DNA of 13,209 bases from NCBI GenBank assembly GCA_012799255.1, contig JAAZLQ010000351.1, forward strand, positions 1 to 13,209. The letters run 5' to 3'. The stretch's first letter is position 1. Each line of letters starts with the position of its first letter. Shown here piece after piece: positions 1-6,465 of the stretch. The position numbers and the translations under genes are program-made. The notes under the pieces were generated by a model. That model had not been told where the DNA came from, made no database searches, and saw nothing but the letters and a program-made list of their open reading frames with translations. The stretch is from Bacillota bacterium. Its GTDB lineage: Bacteria > Bacillota_G > Limnochordia > DTU010.

Positions 1-53
1 ACAAACCCCCATTTTTTGTTAATGTCTGATAACAATTCCATGGAGCCAGGCAT
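1..53 (-). CDS. possible 5' end of a further minus-strand gene (partial, uncertain)
   Basis: Read on the minus strand, an ATG at 53-51 opens a stop-free frame to the window edge (MPGSMELLSDINKKWGFV); a second in-frame ATG lies at 41-39. An AGGA stands at 59-56, only two bases before the first ATG, which is too close to be a convincing ribosome binding site. The frame lies just after the terminator of the importer operon, so it could begin the next gene in the same direction. The peptide does not look like the start of a DppD/DppF ATPase. With 17 codons, chance is a real explanation. Confidence 0.2.
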   Translation of the reverse strand, partial: MPGSMELLSDINKKWGF

Positions 54-71
54 TTTCCTGCTTTTTATTGC

Positions 72-108
72 GAAAATAAAAAAAGCCTTTGCTAATTTGC
101 AAAGGCTT
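72..108 (-). terminator. Rho-independent terminator of the peptide importer operon
   Basis: A perfect 10-bp inverted repeat (83-92 with 99-108, AAGCCTTTGC and GCAAAGGCTT) encloses a 6-nt loop. On the minus strand it is followed by a run of T interrupted by one A (84-72). It starts 10 bases after the stop codon of the DppC-like gene. Stem and U-tract together make this a strong intrinsic terminator. Confidence 0.9.
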
Positions 109-118
109 CGAGATTTGC

Positions 119-988
119 TTAACCGATATTTTTCAAACGTGGATCTAAAGCGTCCCTTAAACCATCACCAACTAAGTTCAAGCACATAACCGTAATAAAA
201 ATGGCAAGTCCCGGAACTGTAACTGACCAGTGGGAGACACGGATAAAAGGGCGAGAACTAGAAATCATGCTTCCCCATTCGGGTGTAGGTGGCTGGGCCC
301 CCATACCCAAAAAGCTTAGCCCAGCCGCGGACAAAATTGCCCCTGCCATACTAAGCGTCGTTAGCACAATAATCGGACTGAGGGAGTTGGGCAGAATGTG
401 TAAGAGAATTATCCTCCAATCCGAGGCTCCAAGGGCTGAAGCAGCATCAACATAATCAAGTTCTTTAGTGGATAACACCGACGAGCGCATCATCCTGGCA
501 AAAGACGGTATATAGGAAATTCCTATGGCCATGATCACGTTTTCTAGACCTGGACCAAGGGCTGCCACAATGGCCAAAGCCAGCAAAAACCCCGGTAACG
601 CAAGCATGATGTCAATGACCCGCATAATCAGCATGTCGAGCCATCCACCATAATAGCCTGCCACAAGGCCCAAAAAGCTCCCCGCTACTAGAGCCAAGGA
701 GATGGACAAGAAACCCACCCTCAATGATAGCCTAGCTCCATAGACTACTCTGGTATAGGTGTCCCGACCGAATTGGTCTGTTCCAAAGATGTGTTCCTTG
801 GACGGAGCTTGAAGGCGATTACGAATGTTCTGCTTTGCCGGTTCATGAGTCGTGACGTAGGGAGCAAAAATAGCCATGCCGATTATAATCAGCAAAATGA
901 TAGCACCCACAACCGCCCGACGATTGCGCATCCACTGTTTAAAAACCCTAGAAAATTGGCTTTGCTGTTTCGCAGTATCTATTGCCAT
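119..988 (-). CDS. ABC transporter permease, DppC/OppC-like
   Basis: Inner-membrane permease subunit of a peptide/nickel-type ABC importer (binding-protein-dependent transport family), expected to pair with the DppB-like protein encoded just upstream. At 289 aa it has the usual family length. It starts with a cytoplasmic segment and a first helix near residues 25-45, then the FGTD-FGRD signature (68-76) common in DppC/OppC, then several further helices. The EAA loop that docks with the ATPase is at about 180-201 (DAASALGASDWRIILLHILP). The C-terminal DPRLKN is also typical. A GGAGG lies 8 bases before the ATG, and only 17 bases separate the gene from dppB, so the two are co-transcribed. The substrate could be dipeptides, oligopeptides, nickel or sugars; sequence alone does not decide. 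Confidence 0.95.
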   Translation of the reverse strand: MAIDTAKQQSQFSRVFKQWMRNRRAVVGAIILLIIIGMAIFAPYVTTHEPAKQNIRNRLQAPSKEHIFGTDQFGRDTYTRVVYGARLSLRVGFLSISLALVAGSFLGLVAGYYGGWLDMLIMRVIDIMLALPGFLLALAIVAALGPGLENVIMAIGISYIPSFARMMRSSVLSTKELDYVDAASALGASDWRIILLHILPNSLSPIIVLTTLSMAGAILSAAGLSFLGMGAQPPTPEWGSMISSSRPFIRVSHWSVTVPGLAIFITVMCLNLVGDGLRDALDPRLKNIG

Positions 989-1005
989 ACCAACCGCCTC
1001 CTTTC

Positions 1006-1935
1006 CTATTCATAGAGTAAGCGCAGACGGGGATCCAGGAAGGCATAGGTCACGTCTATGATCAAATTGACTAAAGCATAAATCAAGGCGAAGGTCATGA
1101 TGGTTCCCTGGACCAGTGGAAAGTCCTTGTTGTTGATTGCTTCCACCACCATCCGTCCGATACCCGGCCAAGCAAAAATCGTCTCGGTCAGGACAGCACC
1201 ACTCATTAAGCCCCCAAATTGGAGACCAATCATGGTTACAACAGGAATCAACGCGTTACGCAGGGCATGTCTAAATGTCACTGCACGACGCGGCAAACCT
1301 TTAGAACGGGCTGTGCGAATATAATCTTGCTGCAACACATCTAGCATGGCAGAGCGAGTCAATCTAGCAATGCTGGCAGTAGATGCGGTACCTAGTGTAA
1401 TGGCCGGCAAAACCAGATATTCAAATCCTCCCAGACGTCCTGAGGAGGGAAACCACTGTAAGTTAACGGAAAAGATTAAAATAAGCATTATGCCTTGCCA
1501 AAAAACGGGCATCCCAACGCCTGTTAATGCCCCCACCATGGCAATATTATCAAACCAAGAGTTTGGTTTACTGGCAGATAAAATACCTACCGGTACCCCC
1601 ACGATCACGGCAAACGCGACCGCAGCCAAAGCTAATTCAGTTGTGGCTGGTAACCGATCCAAAATCTCGGTGGTAACAAGCTTCTTTGAGCGCAAGGAAC
1701 GCCCCAAATCACCGCGCACGGCATTTTTCAGCCAGTTGAAATACTGAACATAAACGGGCTCATTTAAGCCCATGGACTCCCTTAATGCTTCCAGTTGTTC
1801 AGCAGGCGCGCCTTCCCCCAACATTAAAAGGGCCGGATCGCCCGGTGTCAAGTACATAAGCAAAAAGACAAAAATAGAAATCCCGATTAACACGGGAATC
1901 AACATGAGTAAGCGACGGAAAATATAACGCCACAC
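1006..1935 (-). CDS. ABC transporter permease, DppB/OppB-like
   Basis: Inner-membrane permease subunit that would form the channel with the DppC-like protein. The N-terminal MWRYIFRRLL, a first helix at about 10-30 and YLTPGDP just after it are standard DppB/OppB features. The EAA loop YIRTARSKGLPRRAVTFRHA sits in the last third, followed by FAWPGIGRMVVEAI and the C-terminal DPRLRL. I place the start at GTG 1935 (309 aa): AAAGGTGG at 1950-1943 is 7 bases from it. An in-frame TTG at 1941 would leave only one base of spacing. The upstream neighbour is the binding protein (82-bp gap containing a stem-loop) and the downstream one is dppC (17 bp). Confidence 0.95.
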   Translation of the reverse strand: MWRYIFRRLLMLIPVLIGISIFVFLLMYLTPGDPALLMLGEGAPAEQLEALRESMGLNEPVYVQYFNWLKNAVRGDLGRSLRSKKLVTTEILDRLPATTELALAAVAFAVIVGVPVGILSASKPNSWFDNIAMVGALTGVGMPVFWQGIMLILIFSVNLQWFPSSGRLGGFEYLVLPAITLGTASTASIARLTRSAMLDVLQQDYIRTARSKGLPRRAVTFRHALRNALIPVVTMIGLQFGGLMSGAVLTETIFAWPGIGRMVVEAINNKDFPLVQGTIMTFALIYALVNLIIDVTYAFLDPRLRLLYE

Positions 1936-1975
1936 AAGCAAACCACCTTTCGTTCAACGTTGCTTATGAGTGGAG

Positions 1976-1999
1976 GGCGGAGCCCAATCTGGCTCCGCC
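1976..1999 (-). other. intercistronic stem-loop between binding-protein and permease genes
   Basis: A perfect 9-bp GC-rich inverted repeat (1976-1984 GGCGGAGCC with 1991-1999 GGCTCCGCC) has a 6-nt loop. It begins 19 bases after the stop codon of the binding-protein gene. On the minus strand no U-tract follows, so a full terminator is unlikely. In binding-protein transport operons such hairpins are known to protect the upstream message from 3' exonucleases, or to attenuate transcription, so that binding protein exceeds permease. That role is inferred here. On the plus strand a T run (2007-2012) follows after a short gap, but no plus-strand gene precedes it. Confidence 0.7.
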
Positions 2000-2017
2000 A
2001 CTTGTATTTTTTAAGAT

Positions 2018-3523
2018 TTACTTCTTGTAAACAGTAGATAACTTGTGATGACCTGCAGGATGTGGCACGAAGCCCTCTACGTTTTCTTGCAGACCATTGA
2101 CTTCACTTGTGGCAATCAAGAAGGCCCAAGGAGCTTCATCTACGATCAACTCTTGTGCTTCTGCGTAAATGGCAGCCCGCTTTGCAGGATCACCTTCGGC
2201 GCGTCCTAGTTCGAGAAGCTCGTCAACTCTAGCATTAGCGTAGAAGGAACGGTTACCTGGATCACCGAACTGACTGCTGTGGAACAGGGCCCAGAGACCA
2301 TAGTCAGGATCAGCTGTTACAGTAACCCATCCTAGGATGAACATGTCATGCTTACCAGCTGCTGTATCTGCAAGATAGGTAGCCCAAGGAACGATTAAGA
2401 CTTCTACGTCTACGCCAATTTCGGCTAGGTCAGCTTGGAACATTTCGGCGATTTGCATCCGCAACGGATTATCGTTGGTCCAAATGCTGGTTTTAAATCC
2501 ATTTGGATAGCCAGCTTCAGCTAAAAGTGCCTTGGCCTTTTCAGGATTATACTCGTATTCTGGCAAATCTGTTTTCGAACCCCATACAAGTGGTGGTAGA
2601 GGTCCAGTTACTGGAGAAGCTTGCCCTGTATAGATAAAGTCGGCAATAGCTTGTACGTCAAGTGCATGGTTAATCGCTTTACGAACCAGCGGATTGTCAA
2701 AAGGCTCTTTCTGTACGTTAAAGCCAATGTAACTGGTGGAAAGTGTCTCATATTTATCTAACTTAATACCAGGTGCACCAGTTAAGCGGAACTCGTCAAC
2801 TGGATCAATGTTGTAAGCAATATCTACTCCACCGGTCTCAAGTTCGATAGCACGCACAGTATTCTCAGGAATACCACGGATAATTACTTTCTCAACCTTA
2901 GCTGGTTCACCCCAGTAGTTTTCATTGCGGCGGAGTTCCACGTGGGAACCGGCAACCCACTCTACAAATTCGAAGGGGCCTGTACCAATAGCAACTTGGG
3001 AACCAAAGTTGTCACCAGCTTCTTCAACGGAACGCTTATTAACGATAGCGTTAGATGGATGGGCCAAGTGAGCGAGAATTGGTGCAAATGGTTGTTTCAG
3101 CACGATTTGCACTGTGTAGTCATCAATTACTACAACTTCTTTAACCTCATCAATCAAGAATGCTGCTGGCGAAGGCAACTCCTTAATGCGCTCAAACGAG
3201 TACTTAACATCGGCTGCAGTAAAGTCATCGCCATTGTGGAACTTTACGTTCTCTTGAAGCTTAAACTCCCAAGTTACTTCATCAATTTGCTCCCAGCTCT
3301 TGGCTAAGCCTGGGACAATTTCTAAGCTGTAGCCATGATTAACCAAGGTCTCAAAGATCTGAGCCCTAACCCGTGCCGAGGGTTGATCGTTTTGTCCATG
3401 AGGATCCAAGGTTACTGGATCCGCGCCTTGAGCAACCGTCAAGGTCTGGGCGCCGACCATGCTAAAACCGGCAAACGTCACTGCCAAGACCAAGAGTACA
3501 ACTAACCACGATTTTCTGAACAT
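2018..3523 (-). CDS. peptide-type ABC transporter solute-binding protein, family 5
   Basis: Extracytoplasmic binding protein (SBP_bac_5 family; DppA, OppA, NikA and GsiB are relatives) that would deliver ligand to the DppB/DppC-like permease. Length 501 aa is normal. A signal peptide covers residues 1-25 with probable cleavage after VGA. There is no lipobox cysteine, so it is predicted to be soluble in the periplasm or secreted rather than a lipoprotein. Family hallmarks visible in order are the DPVTLDPHG entry, LAKSWEQ, VTWEFKLQENVKFHNGDDF with TAADVKYSFER, GTGPFEFVEW, RNENYWG, VRKAINHALD and the NPEKAKALLAEAGYPNGF segment. GGAGG lies 7 bases before the ATG. The ligand is not readable; peptides are the default expectation. 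Confidence 0.95.
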   Translation of the reverse strand: MFRKSWLVVLLVLAVTFAGFSMVGAQTLTVAQGADPVTLDPHGQNDQPSARVRAQIFETLVNHGYSLEIVPGLAKSWEQIDEVTWEFKLQENVKFHNGDDFTAADVKYSFERIKELPSPAAFLIDEVKEVVVIDDYTVQIVLKQPFAPILAHLAHPSNAIVNKRSVEEAGDNFGSQVAIGTGPFEFVEWVAGSHVELRRNENYWGEPAKVEKVIIRGIPENTVRAIELETGGVDIAYNIDPVDEFRLTGAPGIKLDKYETLSTSYIGFNVQKEPFDNPLVRKAINHALDVQAIADFIYTGQASPVTGPLPPLVWGSKTDLPEYEYNPEKAKALLAEAGYPNGFKTSIWTNDNPLRMQIAEMFQADLAEIGVDVEVLIVPWATYLADTAAGKHDMFILGWVTVTADPDYGLWALFHSSQFGDPGNRSFYANARVDELLELGRAEGDPAKRAAIYAEAQELIVDEAPWAFLIATSEVNGLQENVEGFVPHPAGHHKLSTVYKK

Positions 3524-3568
3524 CTAATTTCCTCCCTTATCTCGGTGTTCCCTTTTTCCCAAACCCAT
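3524..3568 (-). CDS. possible 14-codon leader ORF ahead of the binding-protein gene
   Basis: On the minus strand an ATG at 3568-3566 starts MGLGKREHRDKGGN and ends at TAG 3526-3524, directly abutting and in frame with the ATG of the binding-protein gene. A GGAGG (3583-3579) stands 10 bases upstream. Codons 11-13 (AAG GGA GGA) contain the Shine-Dalgarno of the downstream gene, so ribosomes on this ORF would cover that site. The sequence shows the ORF and spacing directly; translation and any regulatory role are inference, and short ORFs arise often by chance in purine-rich leaders. Confidence 0.35.
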   Translation of the reverse strand: MGLGKREHRDKGGN

Positions 3569-3569
3569 C

Positions 3570-3600
3570 CCTTGGTAACCTCCGAAATTGACTACCAAGG
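3570..3600 (-). promoter_or_regulatory. hairpin in the mRNA leader of the binding-protein gene
   Basis: An 8-bp inverted repeat (3570-3577 CCTTGGTA, 3593-3600 TACCAAGG) is separated by 15 bases. In the minus-strand transcript the loop presents GGAGG (3583-3579), the site that would serve the small leader ORF. It lies about 20-50 nt into the predicted transcript. It could be an RNA hairpin or a DNA operator; the sequence does not distinguish these. Confidence 0.45.
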
Positions 3601-3628
3601 TACAGTATTGCAAAAGGGCATTTTTTAT

Positions 3629-3657
3629 AATATACAAGCGCCACCAATCAAAGTCAA
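3629..3657 (-). promoter_or_regulatory. sigma-A-type promoter of the peptide importer operon
   Basis: On the minus strand TTGACT (3657-3652) and TATATT (3634-3629) are separated by exactly 17 bases, and an AT-rich stretch follows. Transcription would begin near 3622, giving a leader of about 100 nt before the binding-protein ATG. Confidence 0.75.
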
Positions 3658-3749
3658 GCCCCCCTTTTACATTTAGCGCCTGTAAATTGTGCCATCTGTT
3701 ACGATTTATTCTTTGAGGATGGGCGCTTTTTCCGTATTTCGTCCGTTTA
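3658..3749. other. divergent intergenic region, partly unexplained
   Basis: This is the middle of the 349-bp gap between the divergent binding-protein genes (3524-3872). It holds a TTTACA-N9-TGTAAA inverted repeat (3666-3686) just upstream of the minus-strand -35 element, where an operator would be expected, but no regulator gene is adjacent. Nothing else recognisable is seen here. The flanks of the gap hold the two divergent promoters and the minus-strand leader. Confidence 0.35.
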
Positions 3750-3778
3750 TTGACAGACCAGCTAGGGTGGAATACAGT
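3750..3778 (+). promoter_or_regulatory. putative sigma-A promoter for the FecB/TroA-like gene
   Basis: A perfect -35 TTGACA (3750-3755), a 17-bp spacer and TACAGT (3773-3778) as a weaker -10. This gives a leader of roughly 88 nt before the ATG at 3873. No other promoter candidate in the gap is as good on this strand. Confidence 0.55.
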
Positions 3779-3872
3779 AGAAGTGGAAGCAAAATTTACT
3801 AGATTTCCCAGTAATAGTATGAACGCATTTTCGGAAGCTTATGCTCGAGTAATAGTGGAAAGGAAGGTATGA

Positions 3873-4856
3873 ATGCAAAGAAACACTAGTTGGCAGCAAA
3901 CGCTAGTAGTAATTGTATTACTACTTCTCCTTTATCCAAGAACACTTGATCATTCCATGCTGCCCACAGACTTCTTTGCTGATCACGGTGGTCGCCTCGT
4001 GAGCCTACCTTCCACTATTGATAAGGTCTATACCACCACAGAAGCAGGTCTGTTTCTAGTTTACGCCGTGAATCAAGGATCCATCATGGGCTGGAATCGT
4101 GGCCTACGCCCTGAGCTAGAGTTTGCTATTCAACCGCAATACCACAACTTACCCACTGTGGGTACTTGGGACAAGGTGTTTCACACTATAAGCGTTGATA
4201 CCGTCATTGAGCTCGAACCGGATCTTGTTGTGCACTACGGTTCTATTGATGAACACAACATTGCACTAGCAGATGAAATCCAAGCGACCTTAGGTATTCC
4301 TACATTGTTAATAGATAATAGTCTGGAAGCACTCCCAGAGGCGTTGCGATTGGTGGGAAGGTTATTGGGAAAAGAAGTACGGGGACAAGCTTTAGCTACT
4401 TATGTGGAGAACATTTTGGGGCAAATGGAAGATTTCCAATTTCTGCAAAGTAGTTTCAGTCCTATCCCTGTGCATATCGTTTCTTCCTTTGAGCCGGGAC
4501 ACTTTGATGAACTGCTAGCCCTATCGGGTATGGTGGAAATGCCCGTTTGGGATGATCAACCACCTCTACCGGATCTTGTCTTGATCATGCCGCACAATGT
4601 GGCTGATCCTTATCAGGAAATCGAAAGGGATGGGCATAGACGCATCTATCAAATTCCTTCCTTTCCACATAACTGGTTAGAACCGGGATCCATCTTCAGT
4701 CTTTTAGGACTGGAATGGCTCCATTCCATTGCTTACCCCAGCTACACTGTGGATTTGCCCCAAACCTATGCAACTTTTATGGAAGTATTTTTTCAGGTTA
4801 ATATTACACCCGAGCTTTTGGCCTGGACGTTTAAACGAAGCGGAATATCCTACTAA
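3873..4856 (+). CDS. orphan FecB/TroA-like periplasmic binding protein
   Basis: Resembles class III solute-binding proteins (Peripla_BP_2; BtuF, FhuD and FecB relatives) that bind iron chelates, haem or cobalamin. The 327-aa length fits. The hydrophobic segment at about 8-21 is a signal peptide or anchor. It is followed by the family entry ADHGGRLVSLPSTIDKVYTT (36-55), IMGWN, the TVGTWDKV turn, ELEPDLVVHYG before the second half, and a C-terminal NWLEPGS with LLGLEWL and YPSYTVDL. I see no cysteine in the whole protein, so it cannot be a classical lipoprotein. AAGGAAGG ends 5 bases before the ATG. No matching permease or ATPase gene lies nearby, so it either serves a distant importer or has another function such as sensing or storage. 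Ligand unknown. Confidence 0.8.
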   Translation: MQRNTSWQQTLVVIVLLLLLYPRTLDHSMLPTDFFADHGGRLVSLPSTIDKVYTTTEAGLFLVYAVNQGSIMGWNRGLRPELEFAIQPQYHNLPTVGTWDKVFHTISVDTVIELEPDLVVHYGSIDEHNIALADEIQATLGIPTLLIDNSLEALPEALRLVGRLLGKEVRGQALATYVENILGQMEDFQFLQSSFSPIPVHIVSSFEPGHFDELLALSGMVEMPVWDDQPPLPDLVLIMPHNVADPYQEIERDGHRRIYQIPSFPHNWLEPGSIFSLLGLEWLHSIAYPSYTVDLPQTYATFMEVFFQVNITPELLAWTFKRSGISY

Positions 4857-4922
4857 GACAGTCAGAACATACCTTTGCCTTCACCCTGCCCTAGATCCAT
4901 AATGGGGTTGGAGGTGTAAGTA

Positions 4923-5453
4923 ATGAAGAAAACAGTATTGGCTATAATGATCGTCTTAACCCTTAGTCTTGCGGCAGGAGCGGCTTCACCTGAGTACCAC
5001 ACCATTGTAACGGGAGACACTTTAATTGGTTTGGCCCAGCACTACGAAACAACGGTAGAAGCTTTTATTGACTTTAACCCCGGGATCAGTCCTCTAAACC
5101 TTAAAGTTGGACAAGAGCTTGTTATTCCTGTGAAACCACTCTGGAGCTACCACGTTGTGCAACTAGGTGACAACGCCCGTTCCTTGGCCATGCAATACAA
5201 GGTTCCGGAAGAAATGCTCCGGGCTGCCAATGGACTCAGTGACAACAAACTAACCGTAGGTGAGACGATCCGGATTCCTATCCATTTCTATCTAGGCGAA
5301 GAAGTATCTCAAACAAAGCATACAGTAGAAATTGGCGATACCCTTTATAAAATTGCCAAACAGTATAAAGTAACCCTTAGCCAATTGGTCGAATGGAATC
5401 AACTACAAGACATTGACAATCTTATAGCTGGTCAAATCTTGATTGTTGGTTAA
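4923..5453 (+). CDS. secreted protein with three LysM domains
   Basis: A short signal peptide (about 1-21, AGAAS region) is followed by three LysM repeats that bind N-acetylglucosamine-containing glycans such as peptidoglycan. They lie at about 25-70 (YHTIVTGDTL to VGQELVIPV), 76-120 (YHVVQLGDNA to VGETIRIPI) and 133-176 (HTVEIGDTL to AGQILIVG). No catalytic domain is present, so this is a pure wall-binding module, 176 aa. The second repeat is the most divergent, with GDNARSLA in place of GDTL. GGAGGTG lies 6 bases before the ATG. The gap to the FecB/TroA-like gene is 66 bp, so co-transcription is possible, and a strong terminator follows directly. Likely role: cell-envelope attachment or a scaffold for another protein (inference). 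Confidence 0.93.
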   Translation: MKKTVLAIMIVLTLSLAAGAASPEYHTIVTGDTLIGLAQHYETTVEAFIDFNPGISPLNLKVGQELVIPVKPLWSYHVVQLGDNARSLAMQYKVPEEMLRAANGLSDNKLTVGETIRIPIHFYLGEEVSQTKHTVEIGDTLYKIAKQYKVTLSQLVEWNQLQDIDNLIAGQILIVG

Positions 5454-5457
5454 CAAC

Positions 5458-5488
5458 AAGGGGACCCTTCTGCTCTGGGTCCCTTTTT
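5458..5488 (+). terminator. Rho-independent terminator after the LysM gene
   Basis: GGGACCC (5461-5467) pairs with GGGTCCC (5477-5483) around a 9-nt loop. The stem extends by one G·U and two A-U pairs into a run of five T (5484-5488). It starts 4 bases past the stop codon. Confidence 0.92.
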
Positions 5489-5555
5489 ACATAAGTAGGT
5501 CAGAACCAGAACCTAGACTGCGAAACATTTGAGGAATTGACGGGAGGTCGATAGC

Positions 5556-6314
5556 ATGCTAAAAAAACGAACCACAAGCCTATTAGTCGTGTTCTTAATA
5601 CTGGTGACCACCACCACGATCCAAGCTAATGAGTTTTCACGTACATTTCTATTGGAGGCAGGAGCCCGCTATGAGGTTAGTGTGCGCATTAAGACGGATC
5701 TACAAGATGCGCCTACCCTTGCTTCTGTGTACATCCACAATGAACATGGCCAGTACTTACGTTCAACCCAGTTAAGCAGGAGTTTGGCCGGCCCCCAACA
5801 GTGGCAGCAAGTATCTACCATTGTAACCGCTCCTCCAGGAGCTCACCGAGCGACAGTCGTTTTTACTGCCCCAGAAGGCGTTTTAATGGAATGGGACGAG
5901 TTCAATATCCGGAGAGTAGAATTGGATCTTGCAGATGAAGAGCTGATCCGCCAGGGCCTAATCTATACAGGACTGATCGTGGACGCCAGAGGTCTCGGCT
6001 TGCAGAGAGGCATGAGCCCGAAAATTTACTCCGAATCTGGTCAATTAGTCTACGCCGGTGTAGCGGTATCTTATGGTTTTCTGCAAGAGGCTGGCATCGC
6101 TTCCTATGGACAAGAGCTAAATCCTGACCTGCTAAGAAGAATTCAACCGGAAGACACCATCAAAGTCTCACCTCTAGTGGTTAACGCTTTGAAGATTTCG
6201 GGTAGCACAGATTCCAATGTCATTATAAGTGATGCTGATGCCCAATCGATTTTGGAAGCCCTAAACATTTATGATTTTCTTGCCCACTACTCTGTAGTAT
6301 TTCTTATCGACTAG
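5556..6314 (+). CDS. exported two-part protein of unknown function (jelly-roll-like plus FlgT/LPP20-like region)
   Basis: 252 aa with a clear signal peptide (1-24, cleavage after IQA) and no lipobox. Residues about 26-121 have the pattern of a carbohydrate-binding jelly roll (CBM4/9-like): LLEAGARYEVSVRIKT, then a QQWQQVSTIVTAP segment, an ATVVFTAPEG strand and a final MEWDEFNI. Residues about 137-252 carry YTGLIVDARGLGLQ, MSPKIYSESGQLVYAG, PLVVNALKI and NVIISDADAQSI, ending in VVFLID. I associate this pattern with a widespread uncharacterised bacterial domain found in flagellar assembly protein T and LPP20-like proteins. That assignment is from memory of motifs and is tentative. GGGAGGT lies 7 bases before the ATG. 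Terminators on both sides make it monocistronic, though no clear promoter is visible in 5489-5541. Function unknown; an envelope location is likely. Confidence 0.85.
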   Translation: MLKKRTTSLLVVFLILVTTTTIQANEFSRTFLLEAGARYEVSVRIKTDLQDAPTLASVYIHNEHGQYLRSTQLSRSLAGPQQWQQVSTIVTAPPGAHRATVVFTAPEGVLMEWDEFNIRRVELDLADEELIRQGLIYTGLIVDARGLGLQRGMSPKIYSESGQLVYAGVAVSYGFLQEAGIASYGQELNPDLLRRIQPEDTIKVSPLVVNALKISGSTDSNVIISDADAQSILEALNIYDFLAHYSVVFLID

Positions 6315-6348
6315 TCAAAAAGCAAACAGCAATCCGTATTTCAGAGAG

Positions 6349-6384
6349 TCGCCAACTATTTTTTAGTTGGCGATTTTCTTTTTC
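6349..6384 (+). terminator. Rho-independent terminator after the exported two-part protein gene
   Basis: A perfect 10-bp stem (6349-6358 TCGCCAACTA, 6364-6373 TAGTTGGCGA) with a 5-nt T loop, followed by TTTTCTTTTT. It stands 35 bases past the stop and immediately upstream of the metal-resistance promoter, insulating the two units. Confidence 0.93.
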
Positions 6385-6386
6385 TG

Positions 6387-6415
6387 TTGACAATAATTTC
6401 ATGGAGTCATATACT
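6387..6415 (+). promoter_or_regulatory. sigma-A promoter of the metal-resistance operon
   Basis: A perfect TTGACA (6387-6392), a 17-bp spacer and TATACT (6410-6415). Transcription would start near 6422, at the edge of the operator. This is the strongest promoter in the window, as expected for an operon held off by a repressor. Confidence 0.88.
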
Positions 6416-6422
6416 ATAACTG

Positions 6423-6448
6423 AATATATGAGCAACTATTCATGTGTT
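6423..6448 (+). promoter_or_regulatory. 12-2-12 operator for the CadC/SmtB-type repressor
   Basis: AATATATGAGCA (6423-6434), a 2-bp centre, then TATTCATGTGTT (6437-6448). The half-sites match each other at 8 of 12 positions and contain the ATGA/TCAT core. This layout is the 12-2-12 imperfect inverted repeat described for SmtB/ArsR-family metal sensors. It overlaps the predicted transcription start, so a bound repressor would block initiation, and metal binding would release it. Confidence 0.75.
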
Positions 6449-6465
6449 TCAGAAGGAGTGTTCAG

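Noticed and set aside
1346..1747. A 133-codon plus-strand open frame
   Set aside because: It lies wholly antisense to the DppB-like gene, whose motifs and ribosome binding site are convincing, and its translation looks like an antisense artefact with no recognisable domain.
2942..3307. A 121-codon plus-strand open frame
   Set aside because: Antisense to the family-5 binding protein and without recognisable domains.
4875..4903. TTGCCT-N17-CATAAT as a promoter for the LysM gene
   Set aside because: The predicted start would fall at or inside the ribosome binding site at 4910-4916, leaving almost no leader; co-transcription with the upstream gene is simpler.
6442..6465. Upstream in-frame ATG for the metal-responsive repressor
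   Set aside because: It lies in the operator, has no ribosome binding site, and the 6466 start gives CadC-matching residue numbers.
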